Shown in pieces: positions 1 to 8,272 of a stretch of 64,000 nucleotides of DNA. Under the pieces are notes generated by a model that saw only the letters and a list, made by a program, of their open reading frames with translations, was not told the DNA's origin and did no database searches. The stretch covers positions 291,093 to 355,092 of the forward strand of contig JAPZTS010000001.1 in the NCBI GenBank assembly GCA_027533185.1. Reading direction: 5' to 3'. The position numbers were made by a program, and so were the translations under genes. Position 1 is the stretch's first letter. Every line of letters begins with the position of its first letter. Origin of the DNA: Leptospira sp. GTDB lineage: Bacteria > Spirochaetota > Leptospiria > Leptospirales > Leptospiraceae.

Positions 1-622
1 CAGAAAGAGGAACTCTGGAAAGAGTTTCAAGTTTCTTCACGGCTAGTTTTCTGAGGTCCTCGGGAGATGCAGCAATATCATCTATTAAGCCAATTTCTTT
101 GGCTTCTGCGGCTTTGTAGGTTTTTCCTTCGAGACAAACCTCCGCCCAGTACCTTGCGCTTACACACATTCGAACTCTGTCAGCAAAGCTACCGGGAAGG
201 GGTAAACCTACATTCACTTCTGTGAACCCTATTCGACCTTTTCCGTCTAACATAAATTTAAAATCGGAAGCAACCGTTATAACTGCTCCCCCGCCCATAG
301 AATAACCTGTAACTTCTGTAATCAACGGTTTGTCAAATTTTACTAGCTCTCCGAACAAAATAACAATTCCACCAACTTCTTCGATGAGCCTATCTTTCGG
401 TGTCGATAAAAGATTGTCTGCATCCAATCCGTTACAAAAAAACTTTGGATTATCAGTAGTTAGAATTACTCCTCGTTTTTCAGAATCTGCTTTAATTTCA
501 TTCAAAATTTCACCTAACTCACGCATATTGCTACCAGTTAGCGAATTTTGTTCATTCATTTGAAATTTTATAATTTCTCCAAGACCATTTGGAACGTTAA
601 TAACTTCTCTTTTGTAATTCAT
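1..622 (-). CDS. Enoyl-CoA hydratase/isomerase family protein (3' end outside window)
   Basis: Reading the minus strand from the ATG at 622 gives about 207 residues with no stop before the window edge, so the C-terminus is missing. The crotonase fold is shown by the oxyanion segments FFCNGLDAD (about residues 61-69) and GYSMGGG (about 106-112). The second catalytic glutamate of hydratases is retained in TEVNVG, but the position after GGG that carries the first glutamate (GGGCE in classical hydratases) reads AV. This argues for an isomerase or another crotonase activity rather than a classical hydratase. It probably acts on acyl-CoA thioesters in the cytoplasm; the substrate cannot be read. 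The next gene upstream, also on the minus strand, ends 31 bases away. Confidence 0.85.
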   Translation of the reverse strand, partial: MNYKREVINVPNGLGEIIKFQMNEQNSLTGSNMRELGEILNEIKADSEKRGVILTTDNPKFFCNGLDADNLLSTPKDRLIEEVGGIVILFGELVKFDKPLITEVTGYSMGGGAVITVASDFKFMLDGKGRIGFTEVNVGLPLPGSFADRVRMCVSARYWAEVCLEGKTYKAAEAKEIGLIDDIAASPEDLRKLAVKKLETLSRVPLS

Positions 623-653
623 AGTTTCTAATTTATCATCTCTCTATTGATTT

Positions 654-1583
654 TTAATTTGAAATTTCATTTTTCTCGCTGTTGGATGTTGAATTATCTG
701 CATTTGTCGTTGTTTTATTTTCACTGATAACGTTCCCTTCCGGTTTATCCGTAGCAGGTGATTCTTGAACTTGTATAGGCGCGGATTGTTGATTTGAGCT
801 CTTTCCTTTCTTTTCTTTCTTTTTTTGATCTTCGATTTTCTGCTCTTCCATTTTCATGTAGTCTTCGAATTCATTGGGAGCCATAAAAACGATCATCTTT
901 TCATCGTTGGTTGCATGTTCAATAAAAGCACCCATATGTCTTCCAGCTATAAATGCAATTTTTTCGCTTGAGAAAATTTTTATCACACGTTCGAAAACCT
1001 CAACCTCTTCTTTGCCCAATTCAGGAACGGCACGAACATCAAAAACTATCTGTTCCGTTTGAATGGATTTTAAAAAATTTGGCGAAAAGATATTTTTAAA
1101 ATCAGGGAAAACATATCTTTTCAAATTCGCGCGGCATTGAAACATCACTCTGTCAGATTTTCTGTCAACATTAACAAACGTTAAATTATCTCTAGTTTTG
1201 GAAGATTCACTTGATTTGTAATCGTCAATAAGACTTTGAATCCGGTCCAAGAGTGGCTGTTTTTCTAGAGGTTTGATCATGTAATCAGTAAAACCCAATT
1301 TTTTGTGATTTGCTAAAAAATTTGGATCATCCTTTGGAATCATAGCAAGGATCGGAATATTATGAGTGATCACATCTTTTCTTAGTTCTAAAATGAATTC
1401 AAACTCTCGTTTATCACGAAAAGTTAATCCCATAAGAATGATATCCGGATTCGAAGACTTAACATATTCGTTTACAGTGGGACTAAATTTTGTAATTACA
1501 ACTCTCTGGCGAAGACCTAAGAATATGGTTTCCAATTCTTGCGCTGAGTAAGTATCACTTTCAATCGCCATTATAAAATGCAT
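654..1583 (-). CDS. Receiver-like signalling protein with charged, low-complexity tail
   Basis: A 309-residue cytoplasmic protein. Residues about 5-120 fold like a CheY receiver: there is the IILMGLTFRD stretch where the phospho-acceptor strand normally ends, and a KP pair near residue 103 that matches the conserved lysine. The acidic cluster at the N-terminus and the acceptor aspartate are not recognisable (MGL replaces the usual MDL), so phosphorylation is doubtful. A second region (about 150-245) has no clear family. The last 60 residues are Lys/Glu/Ser/Asn-rich. It starts 9 bases after the EAL-type gene, which suggests co-transcription and a shared signalling role. The start could also be the internal ATG at 1571. 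Confidence 0.65.
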   Translation of the reverse strand: MHFIMAIESDTYSAQELETIFLGLRQRVVITKFSPTVNEYVKSSNPDIILMGLTFRDKREFEFILELRKDVITHNIPILAMIPKDDPNFLANHKKLGFTDYMIKPLEKQPLLDRIQSLIDDYKSSESSKTRDNLTFVNVDRKSDRVMFQCRANLKRYVFPDFKNIFSPNFLKSIQTEQIVFDVRAVPELGKEEVEVFERVIKIFSSEKIAFIAGRHMGAFIEHATNDEKMIVFMAPNEFEDYMKMEEQKIEDQKKKEKKGKSSNQQSAPIQVQESPATDKPEGNVISENKTTTNADNSTSNSEKNEISN

Positions 1584-1592
1584 ATTGAAATC

Positions 1593-2942
1593 TTACAAAA
1601 GTCCTTCTTCAGAGGCAACTCGAAATAGATTACCAATCTTCTTTTGTTTTTCTGACAGAATTTTATCGGTTAGTACTTCTCGCACTATATCTTCATGAAT
1701 CGAGTGTAAGCTATCAAAATCACGCTTATAATCACTTACGGTCATTTTTCCAAATAGGATGTTGGCTTGGAATTGATAGATCTGGTGCTCCATAAGGAAT
1801 CGAAGAGTATCTAAATCTTCCACTGCCTCAGCAGTAATAACAGCCTCGCGGTTATCCGCCAAACGCTTGCAATAGTCAATAAAGGCAAGGTTATCCAAGA
1901 ATTTAATTTGGTCTTCTTCAATTTTGAATTTAAAGCTGATTGGATCTAACTTAAATTCTTTGATCATAATACCAAGATCTAACACGATTTGGTGGGATTG
2001 GCTTTTTACACCAAAGTCATCGGCTGCAAAACTCATTCCTCTTGCATAGAATGCCAGGCATACATCTTTGAGTGGAAACTTAGAATCGTCATATGGTTTT
2101 TCTACAAGTTCAAATCGTATATTTTCTGTTTTTAGATCTTTTGTTGTAATCAATTTTGTTAGGCGATCAACCTTTTCTCGATTTGAAAATGTGTCGATTA
2201 AACTTTGAGGTGAAATATTGAACTTTAATAATCCAGGCGCTGACTCACAAGCAACTATCAATTTTTCGAGAATTAGAAGTTCGATTCGGTTAAGGTCTTG
2301 ATCAGAAGGAATATCATTGATCAGATCCTTATAGCCAACGTAAGCACCTCCTCCAACAAATACCTCGCCGCCCTTTACTGAAAAAGTTTTATCCTTTGGA
2401 TTAAAAATAACGGTTGGTTGGATCATTGCTTCATGAACTGATCCTGAAATATATGTATTTGCTTTGTTGTAATAGGTCCAGCTCCAACGAACTAGATTGT
2501 CGTTCAGATTCTTTTCTGATGAACGAAACAATTCATCAAAAACTTCATCGCTATCTGAAATGAAATTCGATTGGGTCCTTGAAACACCGAAATGAAAAGA
2601 GACGGATTGCAATCGCATGGACTCTTGTTGAAATTTTCCTACTGCATTTTCGATATTTGGAAATTTCTCGATATTCCATTCAAAGAGCGGAGCGATTCCC
2701 ATAAGAAGTATATCTTGTTTTTCTAAATAGTGAAATCCGAAAGTAATATCCTCTAAATCGAGACAGGCATAGAATTCTGTGCGGATCAAATCTAAAAAAT
2801 CTGTTAGCGAGATTCCAGTTATTTTCTCGAAACGAATTAGGAAAAGCGGTTTCCCTTGGTTCTCTCCAATAAAGGATTTTTTGAATACTTCCAAGTCCTT
2901 CATTCCGTAGTAGTAGGGTCCTGTCAAAAGCTGATTTTTCAA
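1593..2942 (-). CDS. Degenerate EAL-domain protein
   Basis: A 449-residue soluble protein. The C-terminal half (about 210-420) matches the EAL phosphodiesterase fold: FNISPQSL, RFELVE, ADDFG, IKEFKLDP, TAEAVED and a final QANILFGK follow in family order. The signature EAL itself is absent; the equivalent place reads VGYKDLI after a glycine-rich stretch. It is therefore probably a c-di-GMP binder or a protein-interaction module rather than an active phosphodiesterase. The N-terminal 200 residues show no GGDEF motif and no recognised domain. The start is TTG at 2942 with an AAGG Shine-Dalgarno seven bases upstream; ATG at 2903 is the alternative. The receiver-like gene follows 9 bases downstream. 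Confidence 0.75.
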   Translation of the reverse strand: MKNQLLTGPYYYGMKDLEVFKKSFIGENQGKPLFLIRFEKITGISLTDFLDLIRTEFYACLDLEDITFGFHYLEKQDILLMGIAPLFEWNIEKFPNIENAVGKFQQESMRLQSVSFHFGVSRTQSNFISDSDEVFDELFRSSEKNLNDNLVRWSWTYYNKANTYISGSVHEAMIQPTVIFNPKDKTFSVKGGEVFVGGGAYVGYKDLINDIPSDQDLNRIELLILEKLIVACESAPGLLKFNISPQSLIDTFSNREKVDRLTKLITTKDLKTENIRFELVEKPYDDSKFPLKDVCLAFYARGMSFAADDFGVKSQSHQIVLDLGIMIKEFKLDPISFKFKIEEDQIKFLDNLAFIDYCKRLADNREAVITAEAVEDLDTLRFLMEHQIYQFQANILFGKMTVSDYKRDFDSLHSIHEDIVREVLTDKILSEKQKKIGNLFRVASEEGLL

Positions 2943-3029
2943 GTGTTACCTTCGAAATACATTTGATCTTATTCTAGTTCTCGAATATTCTAAGTGTTGT
3001 GCCTTGATTGGCAACAAGGATAGTATTGA

Positions 3030-3275
3030 ATGTTTAATTTTATTTGGTTTTTGCTTATCGGTTTGGTAGCAGGTTGGCTTGCTGGTAGGATTCTTCGTGG
3101 AAAAGGTTTTGGAATCATCGTCAATTTAGTTATTGGTGTTGTTGGTTCCTTTTTAGGCGGGATCGTTTTTGGTTTACTGGGGTTTCGATCCTACGGTCTG
3201 GTCGCTGAGTTGATTGTTGCAACAATCGGAGCAATTCTTCTCATTTTTCTCGCAGGAATCATTAAAAAGCGATAA
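3030..3275 (+). CDS. GlsB/YeaQ/YmgE family membrane protein
   Basis: An 81-residue, almost wholly hydrophobic protein of the transglycosylase-associated (YeaQ/YmgE/GlsB) family. It has three membrane segments separated by glycine-rich turns, with the typical GLVAGWLAGRI opening and the GxxxGG stretch in the second segment. Members are stress-induced inner-membrane proteins of unknown biochemical role. The length is typical. AAGGA lies upstream of the ATG at a good distance, and a clear intrinsic terminator follows the stop codon, so this is probably a single-gene transcript. Confidence 0.85.
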   Translation: MFNFIWFLLIGLVAGWLAGRILRGKGFGIIVNLVIGVVGSFLGGIVFGLLGFRSYGLVAELIVATIGAILLIFLAGIIKKR

Positions 3276-3283
3276 GAATTTAT

Positions 3284-3317
3284 CCCATTGTCCTCAAGGC
3301 AATGGGTGATTTTTTTT
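3284..3317 (+). terminator. Intrinsic terminator after the GlsB-type gene
   Basis: A perfect 7-bp inverted repeat (CCCATTG at 3284-3290, CAATGGG at 3300-3306) with a 9-base loop is followed by TGATTTTTTTTG. It lies 8 bases after the stop codon of the upstream plus-strand gene and ends just before the convergent yebC stop. Confidence 0.8.
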
Positions 3318-3320
3318 GTC

Positions 3321-4064
3321 CTAATCTAGTTCTACCCCATCACCTAACTCAAAATTAGAGCTAACACCTTGTACGTCATCATTTGCTTCCAAATTATCTA
3401 TGAGTTTCATTACTTTTTCTGCGGTTTCCCTGTCATTCACTTCGACTGTAGTCATTGCAATGTATTTGATTTCCGATTCTTCCATCGAAAGACCCTTTGA
3501 AGATAGAGCAGATTGAACTGCCTCATAATCAGAAGGACTGGTAAGAACTACGTACATACCATCATTGACCTGAATATCTTCAGCACCGGCACCTAAAGCG
3601 ATGTCAAAGAGTGCTTCTTCAGAGATTTGCTCCGATTTTAAGGTCAATTGGCCTTTCCTTTCAAACAAACGAGAAACTGCGCCCGCATTTGCGAGTGAAC
3701 CTCCTAGTTTTGTAAGGATACTTTTGATTTCGGGAGTTGTTCTGGATTTTTTATCTGTGAGGACATCTACCATGATGGCAACTCCACCTGGCGCGTAACA
3801 TTCGTAGAGACACTCTTCGTAGATCATACCTTCCAATCCGCCCGTTCCTTTCTTGACGGCTCTCTCGATATTGTCCTTTGGCATATTTGCCGCTTTTGCT
3901 TTTGTGATCGCAAGTCGGAGTCTTGGATTGCCTTCGGGGTCACCACCACCTTCTTTTGCCGCAACGGAAATTTCCTTCGCAATTCTTGTAAAGATTGCGC
4001 CTCTTTTTGCATCAATTGCACCTTTCTTTCGGCGGATGGTTGCCCATTTCGAGTGTCCTGACAT
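3321..4064 (-). CDS. yebC: YebC/PmpR family regulator
   Basis: A 247-residue member of the YebC/TACO1 family, with the universal [15 protein letters not shown] opening and the [15 protein letters not shown] segment near residue 55. Members are described as DNA-binding transcriptional regulators (PmpR type) and more recently as factors helping ribosomes translate proline-rich stretches; which applies here cannot be read. The family's full length is present. The start is supported by a GGGAG Shine-Dalgarno. It stands alone between a convergent and a divergent gene. Confidence 0.95.
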   Translation of the reverse strand: MSGHSKWATIRRKKGAIDAKRGAIFTRIAKEISVAAKEGGGDPEGNPRLRLAITKAKAANMPKDNIERAVKKGTGGLEGMIYEECLYECYAPGGVAIMVDVLTDKKSRTTPEIKSILTKLGGSLANAGAVSRLFERKGQLTLKSEQISEEALFDIALGAGAEDIQVNDGMYVVLTSPSDYEAVQSALSSKGLSMEESEIKYIAMTTVEVNDRETAEKVMKLIDNLEANDDVQGVSSNFELGDGVELD

Positions 4065-4143
4065 TGTTGTCTCCCAAAGCTAGAATTTTGCCTTTGAACT
4101 TTTTTTCAACAGATTTCCCTATTAGCCTAGTTTCTTGACTCAT

Positions 4144-4155
4144 GGACAAATGTCC
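4144..4155. promoter_or_regulatory. Short palindrome in front of the acyl-CoA dehydrogenase gene
   Basis: GGACAAATGTCC has five perfect base pairs on each side of a central AA and lies four bases after a TTGACT (4135-4140) that resembles a -35 box. No good -10 box follows at 17 bases, so the promoter reading is weak. The position fits an operator for the fatty-acid gene starting at 4190. Confidence 0.35.
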
Positions 4156-4189
4156 GAAGTACTGTAAAAAAAACCACTAAAGGCAACCC

Positions 4190-5356
4190 ATGATTGATTT
4201 CTCAATTACCGATGAACAAAAAGCCCTCCGCGATTTAGCGCGTGATTTCGCAAAAAATGAAATGATTCCGAAAGCGGAGCACCATGACCACACGGGTGAG
4301 TATCCAAAAGAAATTCTAAAGAAAGCTTTTGATGTGGGCCTCATGAATATGCACATTCCTGCAGAGTATGGTGGCGCAGGATTGGGTGTTCTTGACGAAT
4401 TGATTGCCTCTGAAGAGTTATTTTTTGGCTGTTCGGGAATGGCGACTGCGATCCTTGCAAATAATTTAGCATTAGCACCCGTTTTGTTAGGTGCAAGTCC
4501 AGAAACTATGAAAAAATTCATCCAACCGATGACGGAACAATTTATGTTGGCTGCCTATGCTGTAACGGAACCAGGTGCGGGATCCGACGTAGCTGGAATT
4601 CGAACTACAGCAAAACGAGTTGGTGATGAATATGTAATCAACGGTTCTAAAATGTGGATTACAAACGCAGGACACGCGGATTGGTTTTTTGTCTTAACAA
4701 AAACTGATCCTAATGCTGGTCACAAAGGAATGACTGGGTTTATCGTCGATGCCAAAACTCCTGGTATAATCCTCGGCAAAAAAGAAAAGAATATGGGACA
4801 ACGTTGTTCCGACACTCGTTCCGTTACATTCGAAGAAGTGAAAGTTCCAAAAGAGAATATGATCGGAAAAGAGGGAGAGGGATTTAAGATCGCGATGGGT
4901 GCGTTTGACCAAACTCGTCCTGCGGTTGCAATTGGGGCAGTGGGTGTTGCCAGAGCTGCACTAGAGCATTCTGTTCGTTATGCGAATACAAGAAATGCAT
5001 TTGGTAAACCAATTTCCGTAAACCAAGGTGTTAGTTTTATTTTGGCAGAGATGGCAAGAGACATTGAAGCCGGCAGACTTCTCTGTTGGCAATCAGCTTG
5101 GCTCATCGATAAAGGATACAGAAATACCTACCAAGCGTCCATCGCAAAAGTTTTCTGTGCGGATATGGCAATGCGCGTGACTACTGATGCTGTTCAAATA
5201 TTTGGAGGGTATGGATTTAATGAGGAATACCCAGTAGAAAAATTGATGCGAGATGCAAAAATTTTCCAAATCTACGAAGGGACATCCCAGATCCAAAGAG
5301 TGATCATTTCCAAATTCTTAAATGACGGCGTAGGAATCGAGAACCCAAACCTATAA
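4190..5356 (+). CDS. Acyl-CoA dehydrogenase
   Basis: A 388-residue FAD enzyme of the standard short acyl-CoA dehydrogenase class, the usual family length. It would introduce the alpha-beta double bond into acyl-CoA in the first step of beta-oxidation. The three-domain layout is visible: the N-terminal helical domain, the middle beta domain with [11 protein letters not shown] and MWITNAG (FAD and substrate binding), and the C-terminal helical domain with QIFGGYGF and the IYEGTSQIQ stretch, whose glutamate is the usual catalytic base. It is probably transcribed alone from the 125-base gap upstream, which carries a small palindrome. The chain-length preference is not predictable. Confidence 0.93.
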   Translation: MIDFSITDEQKALRDLARDFAKNEMIPKAEHHDHTGEYPKEILKKAFDVGLMNMHIPAEYGGAGLGVLDELIASEELFFGCSGMATAILANNLALAPVLLGASPETMKKFIQPMTEQFMLAAYAVTEPGAGSDVAGIRTTAKRVGDEYVINGSKMWITNAGHADWFFVLTKTDPNAGHKGMTGFIVDAKTPGIILGKKEKNMGQRCSDTRSVTFEEVKVPKENMIGKEGEGFKIAMGAFDQTRPAVAIGAVGVARAALEHSVRYANTRNAFGKPISVNQGVSFILAEMARDIEAGRLLCWQSAWLIDKGYRNTYQASIAKVFCADMAMRVTTDAVQIFGGYGFNEEYPVEKLMRDAKIFQIYEGTSQIQRVIISKFLNDGVGIENPNL

Positions 5357-5364
5357 TTTAGGTC

Positions 5365-5402
5365 GGGTATGTTATTTTATATTCTTAAGAGATAACATAC
5401 CC
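5365..5402 (+). promoter_or_regulatory. Perfect inverted repeat abutting the trpG/pabA start codon
   Basis: GGGTATGTTAT (5365-5375) and ATAACATACCC (5392-5402) are perfect 11-bp arms around a 16-base loop. The right arm ends directly before the GTG start codon at 5403. The probable Shine-Dalgarno AAGAG lies at the end of the loop. There is no U-run, so it is not a normal terminator. It could be an operator or an RNA hairpin that affects initiation. Confidence 0.55.
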
Positions 5403-5966
5403 GTGGTCCTTTTAATTGACAATTACGACTCTTTCTCTTATATCTTGTTTCAATACCTCAAAGAAATCTCGGATATCCTCGTTATTCAAAATGACGAGCC
5501 ACTGCCAGCATCCTATCTATCACGCATATCATCCGTTGTGTTGTCTCCTGGCCCAGGTTTACCTCAGACCTCAGGTAGATTAATTGAATACACAAATTAT
5601 TTTTTGGGAAAACTGCCCGTTTTAGGTGTTTGTTTAGGCCACCAAACCATTGCTCAAATAGCTGGCGCAGAACTTATTCAAACTAAAGAAATCTTCCATG
5701 GAAGGACATCTCAAGTAATGCACCAAGGAATAGGTATTTTTAGGAATATACCGAGCCCCTTTGTCGCAAATAGATACCATTCCTGGGCAGTTTCCTCAAA
5801 TAAGTTACCAAAAGAATTGGAAGTCCTAGCAGAATCAGAGGATGGTGTCATTATGGGATTCAGGCACCGAAAGTATAAGAACACATATGGTGTACAGTTC
5901 CATCCAGAATCTATTTTAACGGAACATGGCAAAACCCTTTTGTCTAATTTTTGCAAGGGTTTCTAG
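5403..5966 (+). CDS. trpG/pabA: Anthranilate/aminodeoxychorismate synthase glutamine amidotransferase subunit
   Basis: A 187-residue class I glutamine amidotransferase that supplies ammonia to a chorismate-using partner, either for tryptophan (TrpG) or for folate (PabA). The sequence shows LLIDNYDSFSY at the start, LSPGPG, the nucleophile elbow GVCLGHQ and the His/Glu pair in VQFHPES. Length and order are typical. The GTG start is fixed by the family N-terminus. The synthase component I gene is not adjacent; an exporter gene follows 3 bases after the stop, so the choice between trpG and pabA cannot be made from context. Confidence 0.88.
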   Translation: MVLLIDNYDSFSYILFQYLKEISDILVIQNDEPLPASYLSRISSVVLSPGPGLPQTSGRLIEYTNYFLGKLPVLGVCLGHQTIAQIAGAELIQTKEIFHGRTSQVMHQGIGIFRNIPSPFVANRYHSWAVSSNKLPKELEVLAESEDGVIMGFRHRKYKNTYGVQFHPESILTEHGKTLLSNFCKGF

Positions 5967-5969
5967 AAG

Positions 5970-7859
5970 ATGAAATACTTTCTGAGACTTCTATCTTACT
6001 CATTCCATTACAAAAACAGGTTTCTTTTAGGGTTATTATTTGCACTTCTCACTGCGGTTTTGAATGGTATTTCCCTTACTGCACTCATCCCACTGTTTGA
6101 TTCTCTAGGAAGCGACCGTAATAAGAGATTTCATTTAGACCTTACTCTGCCTGAAAAAACAATTTTAGTTCAGGAAGTCCTCATGGGTTCTGACAGTTTG
6201 GATGGACTCGAAAGAATCAAACGTCAGATCATTTCGGTAAAACTTCAAATCAATGAGCTCACCCAAGATATGGAACCCAGGGAGGTTGTTTGGGCCGTAT
6301 GCATTGCAGTGTTTCCATTGTATCTTTTAAAATTAGGTACGTATCTATTGTCTGTTTTTTGCATTGCGACTGCTGGTTATAAGGCCGTAAGAGACATCAG
6401 ACAAGAACTTTTTCAAAAAGTTCAAAGGCTTCCCCTTACCTATTTTTACAAAGAAAAAACTGGTCTCATCATGAGCCGAGTTGTTAACGATGCAGAAATT
6501 GTGGCGGCGGTCATTTCGAGTAATCTTCGTGATGCGGTCATCAACTTCTTTTACGTTCTGACCCATTTACTGATTTTGATTTATTTGAATTCCGAACTTT
6601 TGATTTTAGCTTGTATTACCATTCCTGTTGTTATACTACCAGTAACGTTGTTTACCCGTAAAATTTCATCATCTACTGCAAGATTTCAGGAGAAACTTGC
6701 AGATTTAAATGGGCATATACAAGAATTTATATCCGGGATCAAAGTGATTCGATCTTTTAGGCAAGAAAGGAGAGATACTTTAAAATTTCAGGATATAAAT
6801 CATAAAGTTTTCAAAAGGACTTTCAAGGGGCAATTCTATTTGCAAATGGCACCTAGCCTCGTTGAATTAACATCATCTATCGTGGTTCTCGGATATTTCG
6901 CATTAGGTGCAAAATTTATTTACTCAGGCAGATTCACCCAAGGTGAGTTTATGGCTTTTTTACTTACCTTACTATTTTTATTACGCCCTCTTACCCAACT
7001 CTCCCAAATGGTGGGAAAAATTACCCAAGCGAATTCAGCAGGAAAGAGAATTTTTGAAATAATTGACCGTGATTCTGAGATTGAGGAACGAGAGGGTGAT
7101 TTAGTTCTTGAAACTGTTCGCGAGGGAATTCGGTTTGAATCAGTCCAGTTTGCCTATCCAGGCACCAACCAACAAGTTTTAAAGGGAATCGATTTAGATA
7201 TCAAACTCGGCGAAACATATGCATTTGTCGGAACCAGTGGTAGTGGTAAATCTACACTTATGGATTTAATTCCAAGATTTTTTGATCCGACTCAAGGCAA
7301 GATCTCAATCGATGGTAATGATATTCGAAATTTTTCTCTAAAATCGTTACGTAGTAAGATCGGGATCGTTACCCAAGAGATTTTTCTCTTTCATGGAACC
7401 ATCGCTGATAATATTGCCTATGGAACTGGGGCAGCATCAAGAAAGGAAGTTGTTCGTGCCGCACGGCTAGCAAACGCACATGATTTCATTACCAAAATGG
7501 AGAATGGTTACGACAGTATGATAGGCGTTAGGGGTCTTGATCTGAGTGGTGGACAACGACAGAGACTTGTAATTGCACGGGCCCTTCTTCGCAATGCAGA
7601 AATTATGATTCTCGATGAAGCTACAAGTGCGTTGGATGCTGAATCGGAGAGACTTGTTAGTCGTGCCCTAGAACGTTTATTTAAAAACCGAACAACATTC
7701 ATTATAGCACACAGACTTTCAACAATCCGTCGGGTAAAAAATATAATAGTTGTAGAAGATGGTGAGATTCGAGAACGAGGTGATCATGATTCACTTCTAC
7801 AAATAGGCGGGCTATATAAAAAGTTTTATGAAAGCCAATTCGTGGAATCAGAAGGATAA
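5970..7859 (+). CDS. MsbA-like ABC exporter (fused membrane and ATPase domains)
   Basis: A 629-residue half-transporter. The N-terminal membrane domain has about six helices. Between the first two helices lies an extra segment of about 60 residues (roughly 45-110) with charged, helical character, longer than in E. coli MsbA. The ATPase domain has Walker [10 protein letters not shown], signature LSGGQRQR, Walker [13 protein letters not shown] and the H-loop AHRLST. It probably works as a homodimer flipping a lipid or glycolipid; the substrate is unknown. It is tightly packed between the amidotransferase gene (3 bases) and a receiver gene (2 bases), which implies one transcript. Confidence 0.9.
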   Translation: MKYFLRLLSYSFHYKNRFLLGLLFALLTAVLNGISLTALIPLFDSLGSDRNKRFHLDLTLPEKTILVQEVLMGSDSLDGLERIKRQIISVKLQINELTQDMEPREVVWAVCIAVFPLYLLKLGTYLLSVFCIATAGYKAVRDIRQELFQKVQRLPLTYFYKEKTGLIMSRVVNDAEIVAAVISSNLRDAVINFFYVLTHLLILIYLNSELLILACITIPVVILPVTLFTRKISSSTARFQEKLADLNGHIQEFISGIKVIRSFRQERRDTLKFQDINHKVFKRTFKGQFYLQMAPSLVELTSSIVVLGYFALGAKFIYSGRFTQGEFMAFLLTLLFLLRPLTQLSQMVGKITQANSAGKRIFEIIDRDSEIEEREGDLVLETVREGIRFESVQFAYPGTNQQVLKGIDLDIKLGETYAFVGTSGSGKSTLMDLIPRFFDPTQGKISIDGNDIRNFSLKSLRSKIGIVTQEIFLFHGTIADNIAYGTGAASRKEVVRAARLANAHDFITKMENGYDSMIGVRGLDLSGGQRQRLVIARALLRNAEIMILDEATSALDAESERLVSRALERLFKNRTTFIIAHRLSTIRRVKNIIVVEDGEIRERGDHDSLLQIGGLYKKFYESQFVESEG

Positions 7860-7861
7860 AG

Positions 7862-8272
7862 ATGAAAAAAGTTCTAATTGTTGATGATAACGATCGTTAT
7901 GCGAATAATTTAAAAATCTATTTTGATTCGTTAAAAATTTCAAATGACCGAGCCGTAGATGCTAAAGAAGGCTGGGAATTGTTTCAAAAGAATTTTGATT
8001 ACGATATGGTCATTTCCGATATCACGATGGAAACACAAACTTCTGGTCTTTGGTTGATGCGTAAGATTTTTAAGTCTGGTTATACGGGAATATTGGCAAT
8101 TGCATCCACAGGATTTGATGTATGGGGAGTTATGGGTTTTTCTAAATATTTCTTAGTTTGGTTTTGTGGGCTTCATTGGATGATACCTAAAGTTCCGCTG
8201 AAGAACGGAACCGTAAAATGGGTGCCCACTGCAAAAGTTAAAAACCAAATCAATCCCGAGGGTTTGATTTAG
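7862..8272 (+). CDS. Receiver-domain protein with aberrant C-terminus
   Basis: A 136-residue protein. The first 80 residues are a good receiver: LIVDDND acidic pocket, the acceptor aspartate in MVISDITM, and the switch threonine/serine region IAST. The usual end (K-P pair and last helix) is replaced by an aromatic stretch (GFSKYFLVWFCGLHW) and a short basic tail, so the output face is altered. It starts 2 bases after the exporter and ends inside the convergent HEAT-repeat gene (23-base overlap). No partner kinase is adjacent. It could be an old frameshift, but no alternative frame completes the domain. Confidence 0.7.
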   Translation: MKKVLIVDDNDRYANNLKIYFDSLKISNDRAVDAKEGWELFQKNFDYDMVISDITMETQTSGLWLMRKIFKSGYTGILAIASTGFDVWGVMGFSKYFLVWFCGLHWMIPKVPLKNGTVKWVPTAKVKNQINPEGLI

